Origin: Clostridiaceae bacterium
GTDB lineage: Bacteria; Bacillota; Clostridia; DSM-8532
NCBI GenBank assembly: GCA_012727625.1
Contig: JAAYGP010000308.1
Span: forward strand, 1 to 19,551
Length of the DNA stretch: 19,551 nt
Direction of reading: 5' to 3'
This document shows positions 1 through 7,820 of this stretch, in pieces. The notes under the pieces are model-generated. The model made no database searches, had not been told where the DNA came from, and saw nothing but the letters and a program-made list of their open reading frames with translations. Both the position numbers and the translations under genes were made by a program. How positions within the stretch are numbered: position 1 is the first letter of the stretch; the number at the start of each line of letters is the position of its first letter.

Positions 1-892
1 GCAGTTCAGGAATCGAGGCCTTGATTTTCTCCAGCCATTTTTTATCAACAACAACAGGGCATAAATCAGACTCGGGAGAATACCTGTAATCATACACATC
101 TTCCTTGTTTCGCATTGGAAAGCTGGTACTTTTTTCTTCGTTCCACTGCCTTGCCTCCCGTTCCACTATACCGCCGGACTCAATTATTGAAATCTGCCTT
201 TCCGCCTCGCTCTCCACCGCTTTAACAATGGAGCTGAGTGAATTCAGGTTCTTTATTTCCGTTTTGACACCAGGCTCTTCCTGCCCCAGAGGCCTGACGG
301 ACAGGTTTATATCAGCCCTGAGGTGCCCTTCCTGCATTTTGCAGTCAGATACTCCGGTATATTGCAATAATAGCTTCATTTTCTCAAAAAATGCTTTCAC
401 CTCTTCAGATGAACGAAGATCAGGTCCGGTAACAATTTCTATAAGCGGAATACCGCAGCGGTTATAATCAATCAACGTGAAGTCCCCATTCTCTTTGTGT
501 ATCAGTTTGCCGGCGTCCTCTTCCAGTTGAATACGGATAATTCCCACTTTCCTGGTTTTTCCGCCGGGCTCAATGATAAGGTGCCCATTGCTGCAAATCG
601 GCAGCTTATATTGAGATATCTGATATGCCTTTGGAAGATCGGGATAGAAATAATGTTTCCTCTCCAGCCATGAATAAGCAGCTATGCTGCAGTTTGCGGC
701 CAAACCTGCCTTAACTGCCAGCTCAACAGCTTTTCTGTTCAATACCGGCAAGGCACCTGGCATTCCTGTGCAAACAGGACAGCAATGAGTGTTGGGTTCT
801 TTGCCAAACTCTGTTGAACAGCTGCAGAAAAGTTTTGTTTTCGTGGAAAGCACCGCGTGTATTTCAAGACCTATAACAATTTCATAATTCAT
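1..892 (-). CDS. gatB: Aspartyl/glutamyl-tRNA amidotransferase subunit B (3' part beyond window)
   Basis: GatB binds mischarged Glu-tRNA(Gln) or Asp-tRNA(Asn) and activates it for amidation in the cytoplasmic GatCAB complex. About 297 residues are visible; the C-terminal end, including the usual YqeY-like tail, lies left of base 1. The reading opens with the family's YEIVIGLEIH stretch. It then shows the zinc-site cysteines C23 and C25 (FCSC) and C38 and C41 (CPVC), followed by the YFYPDLPKAYQISQY block and LEEDAGK. I chose the ATG at 892 because family members start one or two residues before YE. An in-frame ATG at 949 would add 19 residues but has no ribosome site. It follows gatA by 80 bases and is presumably co-transcribed with gatC and gatA. 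Identity is near certain; only the start is open. Confidence 0.95.
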   Translation of the reverse strand, partial: MNYEIVIGLEIHAVLSTKTKLFCSCSTEFGKEPNTHCCPVCTGMPGALPVLNRKAVELAVKAGLAANCSIAAYSWLERKHYFYPDLPKAYQISQYKLPICSNGHLIIEPGGKTRKVGIIRIQLEEDAGKLIHKENGDFTLIDYNRCGIPLIEIVTGPDLRSSEEVKAFFEKMKLLLQYTGVSDCKMQEGHLRADINLSVRPLGQEEPGVKTEIKNLNSLSSIVKAVESEAERQISIIESGGIVEREARQWNEEKSTSFPMRNKEDVYDYRYSPESDLCPVVVDKKWLEKIKASIPEL

Positions 893-972
893 ATTTTTTC
901 CACACTCCGAAATAGTTGCTTCTTCAGGAATAATACGCGTTTCCTTCATGCTTTTTGCTGATGCTTAAAGCT

Positions 973-2424
973 TTACCAGCATAAGCCAATGCCTCCTGCG
1001 CCCATTTCATAAGCATATGCGGCCCTTAAAAGGGTTCCCTCGTTAAAGTGGTTTGCGATAAGCTGCATACCAACGGGAAGACCTCTTGAATCCTTGCCGC
1101 AGGGAACAGATAAGGCGCAAATACCGGCCATGTTGACAGATACCGTATATATGTCGCCAAGTGACATGCTAAGCGGTTTATCTTTTTTTTCGCCAATCCT
1201 GTAGGCAGAGCAGACTTCAGTCGGACCCAGGATAATATCCACATCATTGAATACCTTTCGAAAATCCCTGCAAACAACTGCCCTTACCTTTTGGGCCTTT
1301 TTATAATAATCCTGAAATTCAGGGCTTAAAGCGTAGGTTCCTATTAGAATCCTGTTCTTTACGCTTTGCCCGAAACCCTCACTTCGTGTTTTACTGTATA
1401 AATCAAAAATATTGTCAAAATCAGAAGCGCGGAAACCATATTTTATGCCGTCAAACCTTGCAAGATTTGAACTTGCTTCGGCGCATGAAAGAATATAATA
1501 GGCTGAAACAGCATATTCGGTGGCAGGAAGAGACACTTCCGTAACATTTGCTCCGTTTTCTTCAAAAAATTCAATTGCTTCATTGATGGAATGCTTTATA
1601 TCCTCGCAGAGGTCTTCGCTTATATATTCTTTAGGAACACCTATTCTCAATTCTTTTATATCATCCTTTAAGAATGAGGTATAATCCGGATATTTAATGT
1701 TTCGGAAGGTTGAATCCTTTGAATCATGTCCTGCTATGGCATTAAGAACCAATGCGCAGTCTTCGGTATTTCTTGTAACAGGGCCAATCTGATCAAAAGA
1801 TGAAGCCAATGCAGCAAGCCCATACCGTGAAACAATGCCATAGGTCGGCTTTAAACCAACAACCCCGCAGAATGATGCAGGTTGACGTATAGAACCGCCT
1901 GTATCGGTGCCAAGTGAGAAACAAGCCAGACCAGCGGCAACAGCAACGGCAGAACCACCACTTGAACCTCCCGGCACCATGCTTTCATCCCATGGGTTTC
2001 TGGCTACCCCATACCAGGAGCTTTCTGTTGAACTGCCCATTGCGAATTCATCCAGGTTTGTTTTTCCAAGCATAACAGCACCGCAGTCATAAAGTTTTTT
2101 AACAGCGGTTGCGTCATAGGGTGGAATAAAATTACTCAGAATTTTCGAGGCACAGCTTGTTAATATGCCCTTAGTCATAATATTATCTTTTATTCCCATC
2201 GGAATTCCTGCAAGCGGTGAAATGCTTTCCCCTGAATCAATCCTTTTCTGAGCCAGCGCTGCCTGCTCCCGTGCTTTTTTATCGCATACGGTAATATATG
2301 CACCCAATCTTTCGTTTAGATTTTTTATCCTGTCAAGATATGCCGATGTTAATTCCAAACAGCTTATTTCTTTGTTTTTTAATCTCTTTGCAGCTTCTCT
2401 GATAGTTAACCGGGTTAAATCCAA
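973..2424 (-). CDS. gatA: Glutamyl/aspartyl-tRNA amidotransferase subunit A
   Basis: GatA is the amidase subunit of GatCAB. It hydrolyses glutamine and supplies ammonia for converting Glu-tRNA(Gln) or Asp-tRNA(Asn). The 483-residue length is normal for the family. The Ser-cisSer-Lys triad of amidase-signature enzymes is visible: Lys79 in MGIKDN, Ser154 in the PGGSSGGSA loop and Ser178 in DTGGSIRQP. The start is a TTG at 2424, read from the complement, supported by GGAGGG about 7 bases upstream; no in-frame ATG fits better. The last residues (EMGAGGIGLCW) do not resemble the usual family tail, but the region after the catalytic core is variable. It lies between gatC (169-base gap) and gatB (80-base gap) on the same strand. 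Confidence 0.96.
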   Translation of the reverse strand: MDLTRLTIREAAKRLKNKEISCLELTSAYLDRIKNLNERLGAYITVCDKKAREQAALAQKRIDSGESISPLAGIPMGIKDNIMTKGILTSCASKILSNFIPPYDATAVKKLYDCGAVMLGKTNLDEFAMGSSTESSWYGVARNPWDESMVPGGSSGGSAVAVAAGLACFSLGTDTGGSIRQPASFCGVVGLKPTYGIVSRYGLAALASSFDQIGPVTRNTEDCALVLNAIAGHDSKDSTFRNIKYPDYTSFLKDDIKELRIGVPKEYISEDLCEDIKHSINEAIEFFEENGANVTEVSLPATEYAVSAYYILSCAEASSNLARFDGIKYGFRASDFDNIFDLYSKTRSEGFGQSVKNRILIGTYALSPEFQDYYKKAQKVRAVVCRDFRKVFNDVDIILGPTEVCSAYRIGEKKDKPLSMSLGDIYTVSVNMAGICALSVPCGKDSRGLPVGMQLIANHFNEGTLLRAAYAYEMGAGGIGLCW

Positions 2425-2593
2425 ATATTTTCCCTCCGTATTGGCAGCAATTTTTTACTTCTCTGTAAAATATTAAATCGCATTGGTAATGGTTTATTTC
2501 ATTCATAACTGATTCTTTATAACTTTAGCGGTAACAAATCAAATCCTTGAGAGATTCAACCTTTCAGATGTTCCTGCCTTGTATATTCCTGAA

Positions 2594-2992
2594 TCACGAT
2601 TTCCATGGCACCACCTTAGGAACCCTGAAAAAACCATCCTCGCTGTCAGGAGCATTTGCCATCATATCTTCCCTGGAAAAATGACTTTCCGGCATGTCTT
2701 CCCGTAATGCGTTTGTGGCTGCAAAGTGTTCGATTTCCGTATTATTCTTAATATCAGGCTTACCAGGATCAAACTTTTTAAAATAAAATTTATCAGGATT
2801 GGTTTTGACAGAATCAGTCTTATCAAAATAAGACTGTTCAGGGTCAAACCTTTCATCAAACTCATCAAGCTTGTTCCTTATATAGTTTATAATTCTTTTT
2901 ATGTTATCAGTAAGTTTGCTCAGCTCTTCCTCCGAAATATTTATTCTTGCAATTACGGCAGTTTTCAGAACATCTTTGTCCGTTATTTCCAT
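2594..2992 (-). CDS. gatC: Amidotransferase subunit C, unusually long
   Basis: GatC wraps around GatA and stabilises the GatCAB complex. The N-terminal helical part (residues 1-45, including VIARINISEEE) and the C-terminal family motif (residues 93-128: TNALRED, SREDMMANAP, EDGFFRVPKV) are both recognisable. At 132 residues it is longer than the usual 90-100. The excess lies at residues 46-92, a charged, aromatic, low-complexity stretch with a repeated FDP motif (49-51 and 74-76) in place of the short conserved linker. The ATG at 2992 has GGGAG about 10 bases upstream. A TATAAT box at 3013-3018 (complement) would give a very short leader. This is the first gene of the gatCAB group, just downstream of a terminator for the neighbouring unit. 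Confidence 0.9.
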   Translation of the reverse strand: MEITDKDVLKTAVIARINISEEELSKLTDNIKRIINYIRNKLDEFDERFDPEQSYFDKTDSVKTNPDKFYFKKFDPGKPDIKNNTEIEHFAATNALREDMPESHFSREDMMANAPDSEDGFFRVPKVVPWKS

Positions 2993-3012
2993 AAAAATAT
3001 CACTCCCTATCC

Positions 3013-3018
3013 ATTATA
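3013..3018 (-). promoter_or_regulatory. Candidate -10 box for gatCAB
   Basis: The complement reads GGTAATATAATGG, with a perfect TATAAT 21 bases before the gatC ATG, so a transcript would have a leader of only about 13 bases. No good -35 hexamer is seen at 16-18 bases. It lies just after the terminator at 3054-3090, where a new transcript would be expected to begin. Confidence 0.45.
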
Positions 3019-3053
3019 TTACCCAATTAAGTAAAAATCCAGCAGCAATCTGC

Positions 3054-3090
3054 AAAAAAAGGCAGTAGCACCTTTCCTGAAGTGTTACTG
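3054..3090 (-). terminator. Rho-independent terminator between the 3503-6868 gene and gatC
   Basis: On the minus strand, CAGTAACAC pairs with GTGCTACTG (9 pairs including one G-U) across a 10-base loop, followed by CC and seven T residues. This is a classical intrinsic terminator for leftward transcription arriving from the 3503-6868 gene. I checked whether it could be the end of a T-box leader for gatCAB. The sequence upstream lacks the conserved T-box element (GGUGG followed by CCGCG), so a plain terminator is the better reading. Confidence 0.75.
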
Positions 3091-3502
3091 TTAATACCCC
3101 AATTCAGTTACTAAACAGGTCGGATGTTGCGCAATAGCGGAAACAAGAGCTTCATTTGCAAGAGCTGATAAGTTAAAGCTCAGGCAAGCCGTAACTCGCA
3201 AAAATGCATATGGAAATAATAAATGTATGTTGCATTTTTGCTGAAACAGTCGGTTTGCTATCTCTCGCTTCTCTTTATACATCTTTAAGCTTCATTCCGC
3301 TAAAGTTTCCTCCCATTGCACAATATCTTCAGACAGAACCTGTGAACAGTAACATCTTAAGGACCAGTGCTCCTGCCTTTTGCAATTTCTTTAAATATCT
3401 GCATATAACATTAATCCCCCGCCTGAAGTTAAACTGTCGTGAATAAGTTTTTTCAAAGGCGGGGGAGGGCTGATTTACTGATAATAAATATGAAACCAAT
3501 GT
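3091..3502. other. Long gene-poor tail between large secreted-protein gene and terminator
   Basis: No convincing gene is visible in these 412 bases. On the minus strand there is one 63-codon open frame (3282-3091) without a good ribosome site or recognisable product. A strong inverted repeat, CCCCCGCCT (3416-3424) with AGGCGGGGG (3457-3465), spans a 32-base loop just after the stop of the upstream gene. It lacks a following T-run on either strand, so it is not a typical intrinsic terminator. If it does not stop transcription, RNA from the 3503-6868 gene would carry a roughly 400-base 3' tail ending at 3054. Confidence 0.5.
3416..3465. repeat. GC-rich inverted repeat after the 3503-6868 gene
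   Basis: CCCCCGCCT at 3416-3424 is perfectly complementary to AGGCGGGGG at 3457-3465. A second short match (GAA/TTC) extends the stem after a two-base bulge. It lies 38 bases past the stop codon at 3503. There is no U-tract on the expected transcript, so it may act as a 3' stabilising hairpin or a weak terminator. Confidence 0.5.
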
Positions 3503-6500
3503 TTACTCAATGGGCTTGTATTCATACGTCACCTGATTTCCCATTATGGTAACCAGAATGTATTTTGCCACTGCCTTGTTTTCAGCCGTCAGTCCGTTAA
3601 CATCAAAACCGCAGGTTGACAGATACCTTACTCCTCTGTCCATGGTTACATTGTTTTCCTTGCCCTTGTAAAACACCCACACGTTTTTAAACTTACGGCT
3701 GTAGTCTGACAACACCTTTCTGAAGAGCTCCGCCTCAAGGCTGTCCTTGAAAGCGTCCGGACTTTCGTCCATAAATATGAAAACATTATTTCCGGTGTAT
3801 GATTCAAGCTGGTCCAGAAGCCAAATCCATTGATCTCCTGTACCATTTTTAAGGGTTTTAGCTTTCATATCCAGATTAATAAACCTGGAGTCCTTCATAT
3901 CCATCGAACTGTACGCCGTACTTGTTGCAACAACCGGTTTCTGGATTTGCTTTTTTATATTGTACGTACTGTTTCCAACAAAAGTTCCTATTTCAATGTA
4001 TTTGTTTATTTTATCCGCCAAAAACCCTGACAGATACTTTTCAACGTCCGTCGATGGCTCGCGTGATTCCCCGAATACTGAAAATCTGTAGTTATTCTCT
4101 CCCTTTTCATAGGTCACTGCCTGATTCCGGGAATCAACAGCTTTCGTGTCTTCCGGAAGATTTTTAAAATCAATTTTGCCCTCTGTTTTCACGCTAATCT
4201 GCAAATCATCTATATAAATATGTCCTTCCTCGTTTATGGGTTTGGGATTTGCCACATATACCCTTGTCAGCCTTGCAGGCTTTGGGATATGAGCAACATT
4301 TCCTGAGACGAACTTCCAGCCTGTCCATTGGATTCCTTCAGAAAACATAACATAGTGCTTTTTCCCGTTGACATCCATCACTTCAGCTCGCAGCCAGCTT
4401 TTTGTATATTCCTTGCTGTATGCCCATAACCCGATTGTTTTGGTTCCCTCGGGGATGCTGAGTCCGTTCCCGTCGAATGTAATGTAGGCAGCCTGCGTTT
4501 CAGGAGCCTCTTTAAATATGTAGTCCAGTCGTGCACTTGATTTACCTGAATTAGCGTATGCATCAACAACATCAACACCCCCGGGAACCCAGGAAGGATA
4601 AGAGAAAAAGCTTATATCATTTTTTTCAAAGTCATGTAAGATTATATTTTCAAGGCTTTTAACCGTTGTATCACTGGTCATTTTTTCGCGTTCAACCGTT
4701 ATAATGCTTAATTCATCAAAATATACCGTACCGATTTCTTCAATCGGGTTTATCTGAACAAGATATATACGGGTTAAACGGGCGGGCATTGGAACACCGG
4801 TAAGTGGAATTTCAACATACCTCCAGCCTTTCCAGTCCAGCTTTGTCAAATCTCCCAGTCGGTATTTCCTGTTGTTGCTGTCGTTTACTTCTATACGAAG
4901 CCAATTGGAATTTTCCTGGCTGTTGTAAACCCAAAGACCAATCCTGATTGCGTTTTCAGGAAGAGCAATCCCGTTTCCCGATAGCTCCGCATATGCGGCG
5001 CGGCTGTAATCCGCCATTTCAAAATGGTATGAAAGCTTACCCGATAAATTTCCGCTGTGTTTTTGCTCGCCTGATATGGTATATGAACCGTTAACAGTTG
5101 ACGGATAAGGCAGGAACGTAGCGTTTGGCTTTTCAAAATCGGATACAATCATGCTTTTTGTGGGAAGGACTGTTACTGCGCAATATGCGCTTACATTTCC
5201 TACCGATGCGCTTATATAGCCATAACCTGAATTGGTTGAAACAAACGTGTTTGTTGAAAAGAAACCAATATCCCCGACGGTTTTCCATACCACATCGTTT
5301 GGATCAATAGGTGCTTTATACCCAAACTCATCAATTCCAATTACCTTAAAAGTTTTCCTCTCCTTGGAAATCAGGGTAATATCCTGATGATTCAGCAGCA
5401 ATTCAACAGGTCCACTTAGCACATTAACAGGGAATTCAGATGTCACATCCCCGACTGTAGCTGCTATGGTGCCTTTACCGGAGGAAAGTGGTCTGAATAC
5501 ATTTCCGTCAAAGACGCCTTCCACTCCTTTAACTTCCCATTTTATATCTTCAGAATCAATGATTACGGAGTTAAAATACTCATCATAACCACTTACCGTA
5601 AATTCCCTTGATGTATTAACAAAAACATCAGGATTTTCAGTGTTTATATATAAACCTGCAAGCTTTGACGGAGGTGCCAGCGAGAAAACGCCAAGAGCAT
5701 TCGGAATCCTTCTTTGAACCCCATCACTTGGACTGTTCTGGACAACAATATCCTCTGTACCGGGCTCTCTCGCTACAATTGTTGTAGAACCGCCCCCATC
5801 AAGGACTAAAGCGTTATATGCTCCTATTTCAAGCATAAACTCGGCAAGCTCCTTCATTGTCATTCCAATGCTGTGGGATTGTCTCCCGTCAACAGCCACC
5901 ATATAAAGGATTTTTCCGTTTTGACTGCTGCCTATTGCGGTTCTTGGGTGTCTTCCGTTTACCTCATGAGTAAATGTATCAGGTATTACTCCGTCAACCA
6001 CCAGCATACCACCGCCTGTAATCGCCATTTTCATCAGATTCCAGTTTGGGGATGTGTTGATATCAAGCACTACCTTATCCCCAGCTTTGAAGTTGTCCGG
6101 AATCTGACGGGCATTTTCCCCTCTTGTAATAACGGCATATCCGTTTATGGGAATTTCCGTGGCAGGCTGGCTTTGACGAATTTCTCTGACAACTCCGTCA
6201 ACCACTATCATTTCCACAATGTCAGGGTAATAGCCGTTTTGGGTTCCAATTGTGGTGGTACGCCATTTTCTGTCTATGATAGAAAGGTCGGTGTGGCCAT
6301 AGTAAGGCTCATTGTAGCGTCCTATATTCAGAGTGTTTCCGTTCGGAGCATGTAAACTAATCGCAGCTTTCCAATAATCGAATACTGCTTTGTTGTCAAG
6401 ATTGATTGAGAAAGTTGCCATATTGTCATTGTCACGGTTAAAAGACGGATCTGCTGTTTTTATATCAAATGTCTGAATCATCGGGCCGATTAGGTTCTGG

Positions 6501-6868
6501 GAACCTGCCTGCTCCGACGCGAGAAAAAAGCTTCCATTAATGCCCGCGATTGCACCCCATTCCTTCATATGATCAGATGTCGTCAGCGGCTTTTGTATGG
6601 TATCTCTGTTGGCAAGAGCATCAATATGCACATTTGGATTATTTAAATCCGCTTTCATTATGTATATTTTTTGCCAGCCCAGCTCGGTATATCGTGTAAT
6701 GGTATCCATGGTAACACCGGATGTTATTGTTTTGCTTTCAACTGTTTGATAAATAACCCGGTTAGGTGATTCGGCAGATTCGGATAACTCGGCCTTTGCC
6801 CCCGTTACTCCGGCAGATGCCATAATTACCCCTGCAAGAAAACATGCAATTATCTTTTTGATGCTCAT
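3503..6868 (-). CDS. Secreted multidomain phosphodiester glycosidase-like (NAGPA) protein with degenerate phosphatase domain
   Basis: This 1121-residue protein has a Sec signal peptide (1-26, cleavage likely after AKA), so it is exported. Residues about 65-395 form a phosphodiester glycosidase (NAGPA/DUF2233) domain, related to the enzyme that removes N-acetylglucosamine from phosphodiesters. Visible motifs are GINGSFF (109-115), HPRTAIG (307-313) and DGGGSTT (357-363). Two Ig-like segments follow (about 401-485 and 487-570). Then come two similar beta-sandwich, carbohydrate-binding-like modules (about 574-724 and 740-893), sharing the order FEK, YPS, GLW.Y, WLR.EV, GW, PARLTR, DEL/DDL. The C-terminus (about 920-1115) looks like a calcineurin-type metallophosphatase without its metal-binding histidines. 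The ATG has GGAGG 7 bases upstream. A role in exopolysaccharide or cell-wall glycan processing is inferred; the exact substrate is unknown. Confidence 0.85.
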   Translation of the reverse strand: MSIKKIIACFLAGVIMASAGVTGAKAELSESAESPNRVIYQTVESKTITSGVTMDTITRYTELGWQKIYIMKADLNNPNVHIDALANRDTIQKPLTTSDHMKEWGAIAGINGSFFLASEQAGSQNLIGPMIQTFDIKTADPSFNRDNDNMATFSINLDNKAVFDYWKAAISLHAPNGNTLNIGRYNEPYYGHTDLSIIDRKWRTTTIGTQNGYYPDIVEMIVVDGVVREIRQSQPATEIPINGYAVITRGENARQIPDNFKAGDKVVLDINTSPNWNLMKMAITGGGMLVVDGVIPDTFTHEVNGRHPRTAIGSSQNGKILYMVAVDGRQSHSIGMTMKELAEFMLEIGAYNALVLDGGGSTTIVAREPGTEDIVVQNSPSDGVQRRIPNALGVFSLAPPSKLAGLYINTENPDVFVNTSREFTVSGYDEYFNSVIIDSEDIKWEVKGVEGVFDGNVFRPLSSGKGTIAATVGDVTSEFPVNVLSGPVELLLNHQDITLISKERKTFKVIGIDEFGYKAPIDPNDVVWKTVGDIGFFSTNTFVSTNSGYGYISASVGNVSAYCAVTVLPTKSMIVSDFEKPNATFLPYPSTVNGSYTISGEQKHSGNLSGKLSYHFEMADYSRAAYAELSGNGIALPENAIRIGLWVYNSQENSNWLRIEVNDSNNRKYRLGDLTKLDWKGWRYVEIPLTGVPMPARLTRIYLVQINPIEEIGTVYFDELSIITVEREKMTSDTTVKSLENIILHDFEKNDISFFSYPSWVPGGVDVVDAYANSGKSSARLDYIFKEAPETQAAYITFDGNGLSIPEGTKTIGLWAYSKEYTKSWLRAEVMDVNGKKHYVMFSEGIQWTGWKFVSGNVAHIPKPARLTRVYVANPKPINEEGHIYIDDLQISVKTEGKIDFKNLPEDTKAVDSRNQAVTYEKGENNYRFSVFGESREPSTDVEKYLSGFLADKINKYIEIGTFVGNSTYNIKKQIQKPVVATSTAYSSMDMKDSRFINLDMKAKTLKNGTGDQWIWLLDQLESYTGNNVFIFMDESPDAFKDSLEAELFRKVLSDYSRKFKNVWVFYKGKENNVTMDRGVRYLSTCGFDVNGLTAENKAVAKYILVTIMGNQVTYEYKPIE

Positions 6869-7265
6869 TGTAAATCCTCCGTTAATAAATTTTATCCTTT
6901 GTTAATACTAACAGCTTAGACGAAGAAATTACCAGGTATGTTCCATACCTGATACTATGATTTACTGATAAAACATTAAAATATCTTCATCTTTACAATC
7001 TGAAAATACTAATCCTCACCAATGCCGCAGCTATGGAATCCAGCCTAAAATATTGCCGCTTTGGTTGATTTGTCTTAATTTTACCATAGTAGCAACTCAT
7101 AAACTACATTACGGCGTTTACGTTTTGATTAAGATTATAACAATAATAAGACAGTTATATTACAGCGGTGAATTTATGTCCGGCAGAAATGCATAATATC
7201 GGATGCATGGCAAGCCATGCACTAATCTTTTCACCTCTTTTATATCATTTGACGATATTTATTAC
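6869..7265. other. Intergenic region between secreted glycosidase gene and chromate-transporter pair
   Basis: I see no gene in these 397 bases. They must contain the leftward promoter of the 3503-6868 gene, but no hexamer pair is good enough to name. Two perfect palindromes stand out: CAGGTATG-TTC-CATACCTG (6933-6951), about 65 bases before the gene's ATG, and TGCATGGC-AA-GCCATGCA (7204-7221), 45 bases past the chromate-transporter stop. The second lacks a T-run on the minus strand, so it is only a weak candidate terminator. Confidence 0.5.
6933..6951. promoter_or_regulatory. 19-base palindrome upstream of secreted glycosidase gene, possible operator
   Basis: CAGGTATG and CATACCTG are perfect 8-base inverted arms around three bases, centred about 74 bases before the ATG at 6868. 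Position and perfect symmetry suit a dimeric regulator site. It does not match the Gram-positive LexA box (GAAC-N4-GTTC). No regulator gene lies beside it, so the binder is unknown. Confidence 0.4.
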
Positions 7266-7820
7266 TTATAAAAGTATTGCACCTAAAACTCCACCTGCCA
7301 AGGTAAGAACAACAGGCCCCAGTTTCAGCTTCTTGGAACCAATTATTGTCAGGACAAAAATCAGAACAGACTGAATGCTAAAGATCCGCCAAAAACCTTC
7401 AGACAGTTTTGTTAAATCAATTAAAGACGTCTTTGAAAAAAATATAACAGACGATGAAATCATACCAACGGTGGCAGGGCGTATCCCCTCCAGTGCGCCG
7501 TTTACTATACGGCTGGACTTAAATTTATCAAATACGGACACAATAATCATAATCAAAATAAATGATGGAAGAGCTACTCCAAAGGTAGCAAACGCAGAGC
7601 CCCAGAAACCTGCTGATTTATATCCCATATATGTGGCGGCATTAACCGCAATCGGACCCGGCGTCATCTGTGAGATGGCCACCACATCGGTAAACTCAGT
7701 CATTGTCAGGCCAAATTCTTCAATCTCTTTGTATATCAACGGCAGCATGGCATAACCACCGCCAAAGCTGAAAGCCCCAACCTTAAAAAAAGTAATAAAA
7801 AGCTTTAGTACCTGCATCAT
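7266..7820 (-). CDS. chrA: Chromate transporter half protein (CHR family), second of pair
   Basis: This is a 184-residue single-domain member of the chromate ion transporter (CHR) family, an inner-membrane anion exporter. It contains the family signature near the N-terminus (VGAFSFGGGYAMLPL) and the second conserved motif (SQMTPGPIAVNAATYMGY), with several hydrophobic segments. Short CHR proteins work as pairs of half-size subunits with opposite membrane orientation. The neighbour upstream is the other half, and its stop overlaps this ATG (ATGATG overlapping TGA at 7817-7820), so the two are translationally coupled. GGAGGG lies 7 bases upstream. Chromate, sulfate or another anion could be the natural substrate; the sequence does not decide. 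Confidence 0.88.
   Translation of the reverse strand: MMQVLKLFITFFKVGAFSFGGGYAMLPLIYKEIEEFGLTMTEFTDVVAISQMTPGPIAVNAATYMGYKSAGFWGSAFATFGVALPSFILIMIIVSVFDKFKSSRIVNGALEGIRPATVGMISSSVIFFSKTSLIDLTKLSEGFWRIFSIQSVLIFVLTIIGSKKLKLGPVVLTLAGGVLGAILL

Noticed and set aside
105..467. A 120-codon plus-strand open frame over gatB
   Set aside because: It lies antisense to clear gatB coding sequence, has no domain and no ribosome site.
2430..2520. A small protein (about 58 codons) starting in the gatC-gatA gap and overlapping gatA
   Set aside because: It has no ribosome site, runs out of frame into gatA and shows no recognisable features.
3091..3282. A 63-residue minus-strand protein
   Set aside because: It has no good ribosome site, no recognisable domain and sits in a likely untranslated tail.
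3054..3500. A T-box leader for gatCAB
   Set aside because: The terminator before gatC suggested it, but the conserved T-box element and specifier-stem features are not found on the minus strand, and a likely -10 box for gatC lies after the terminator.
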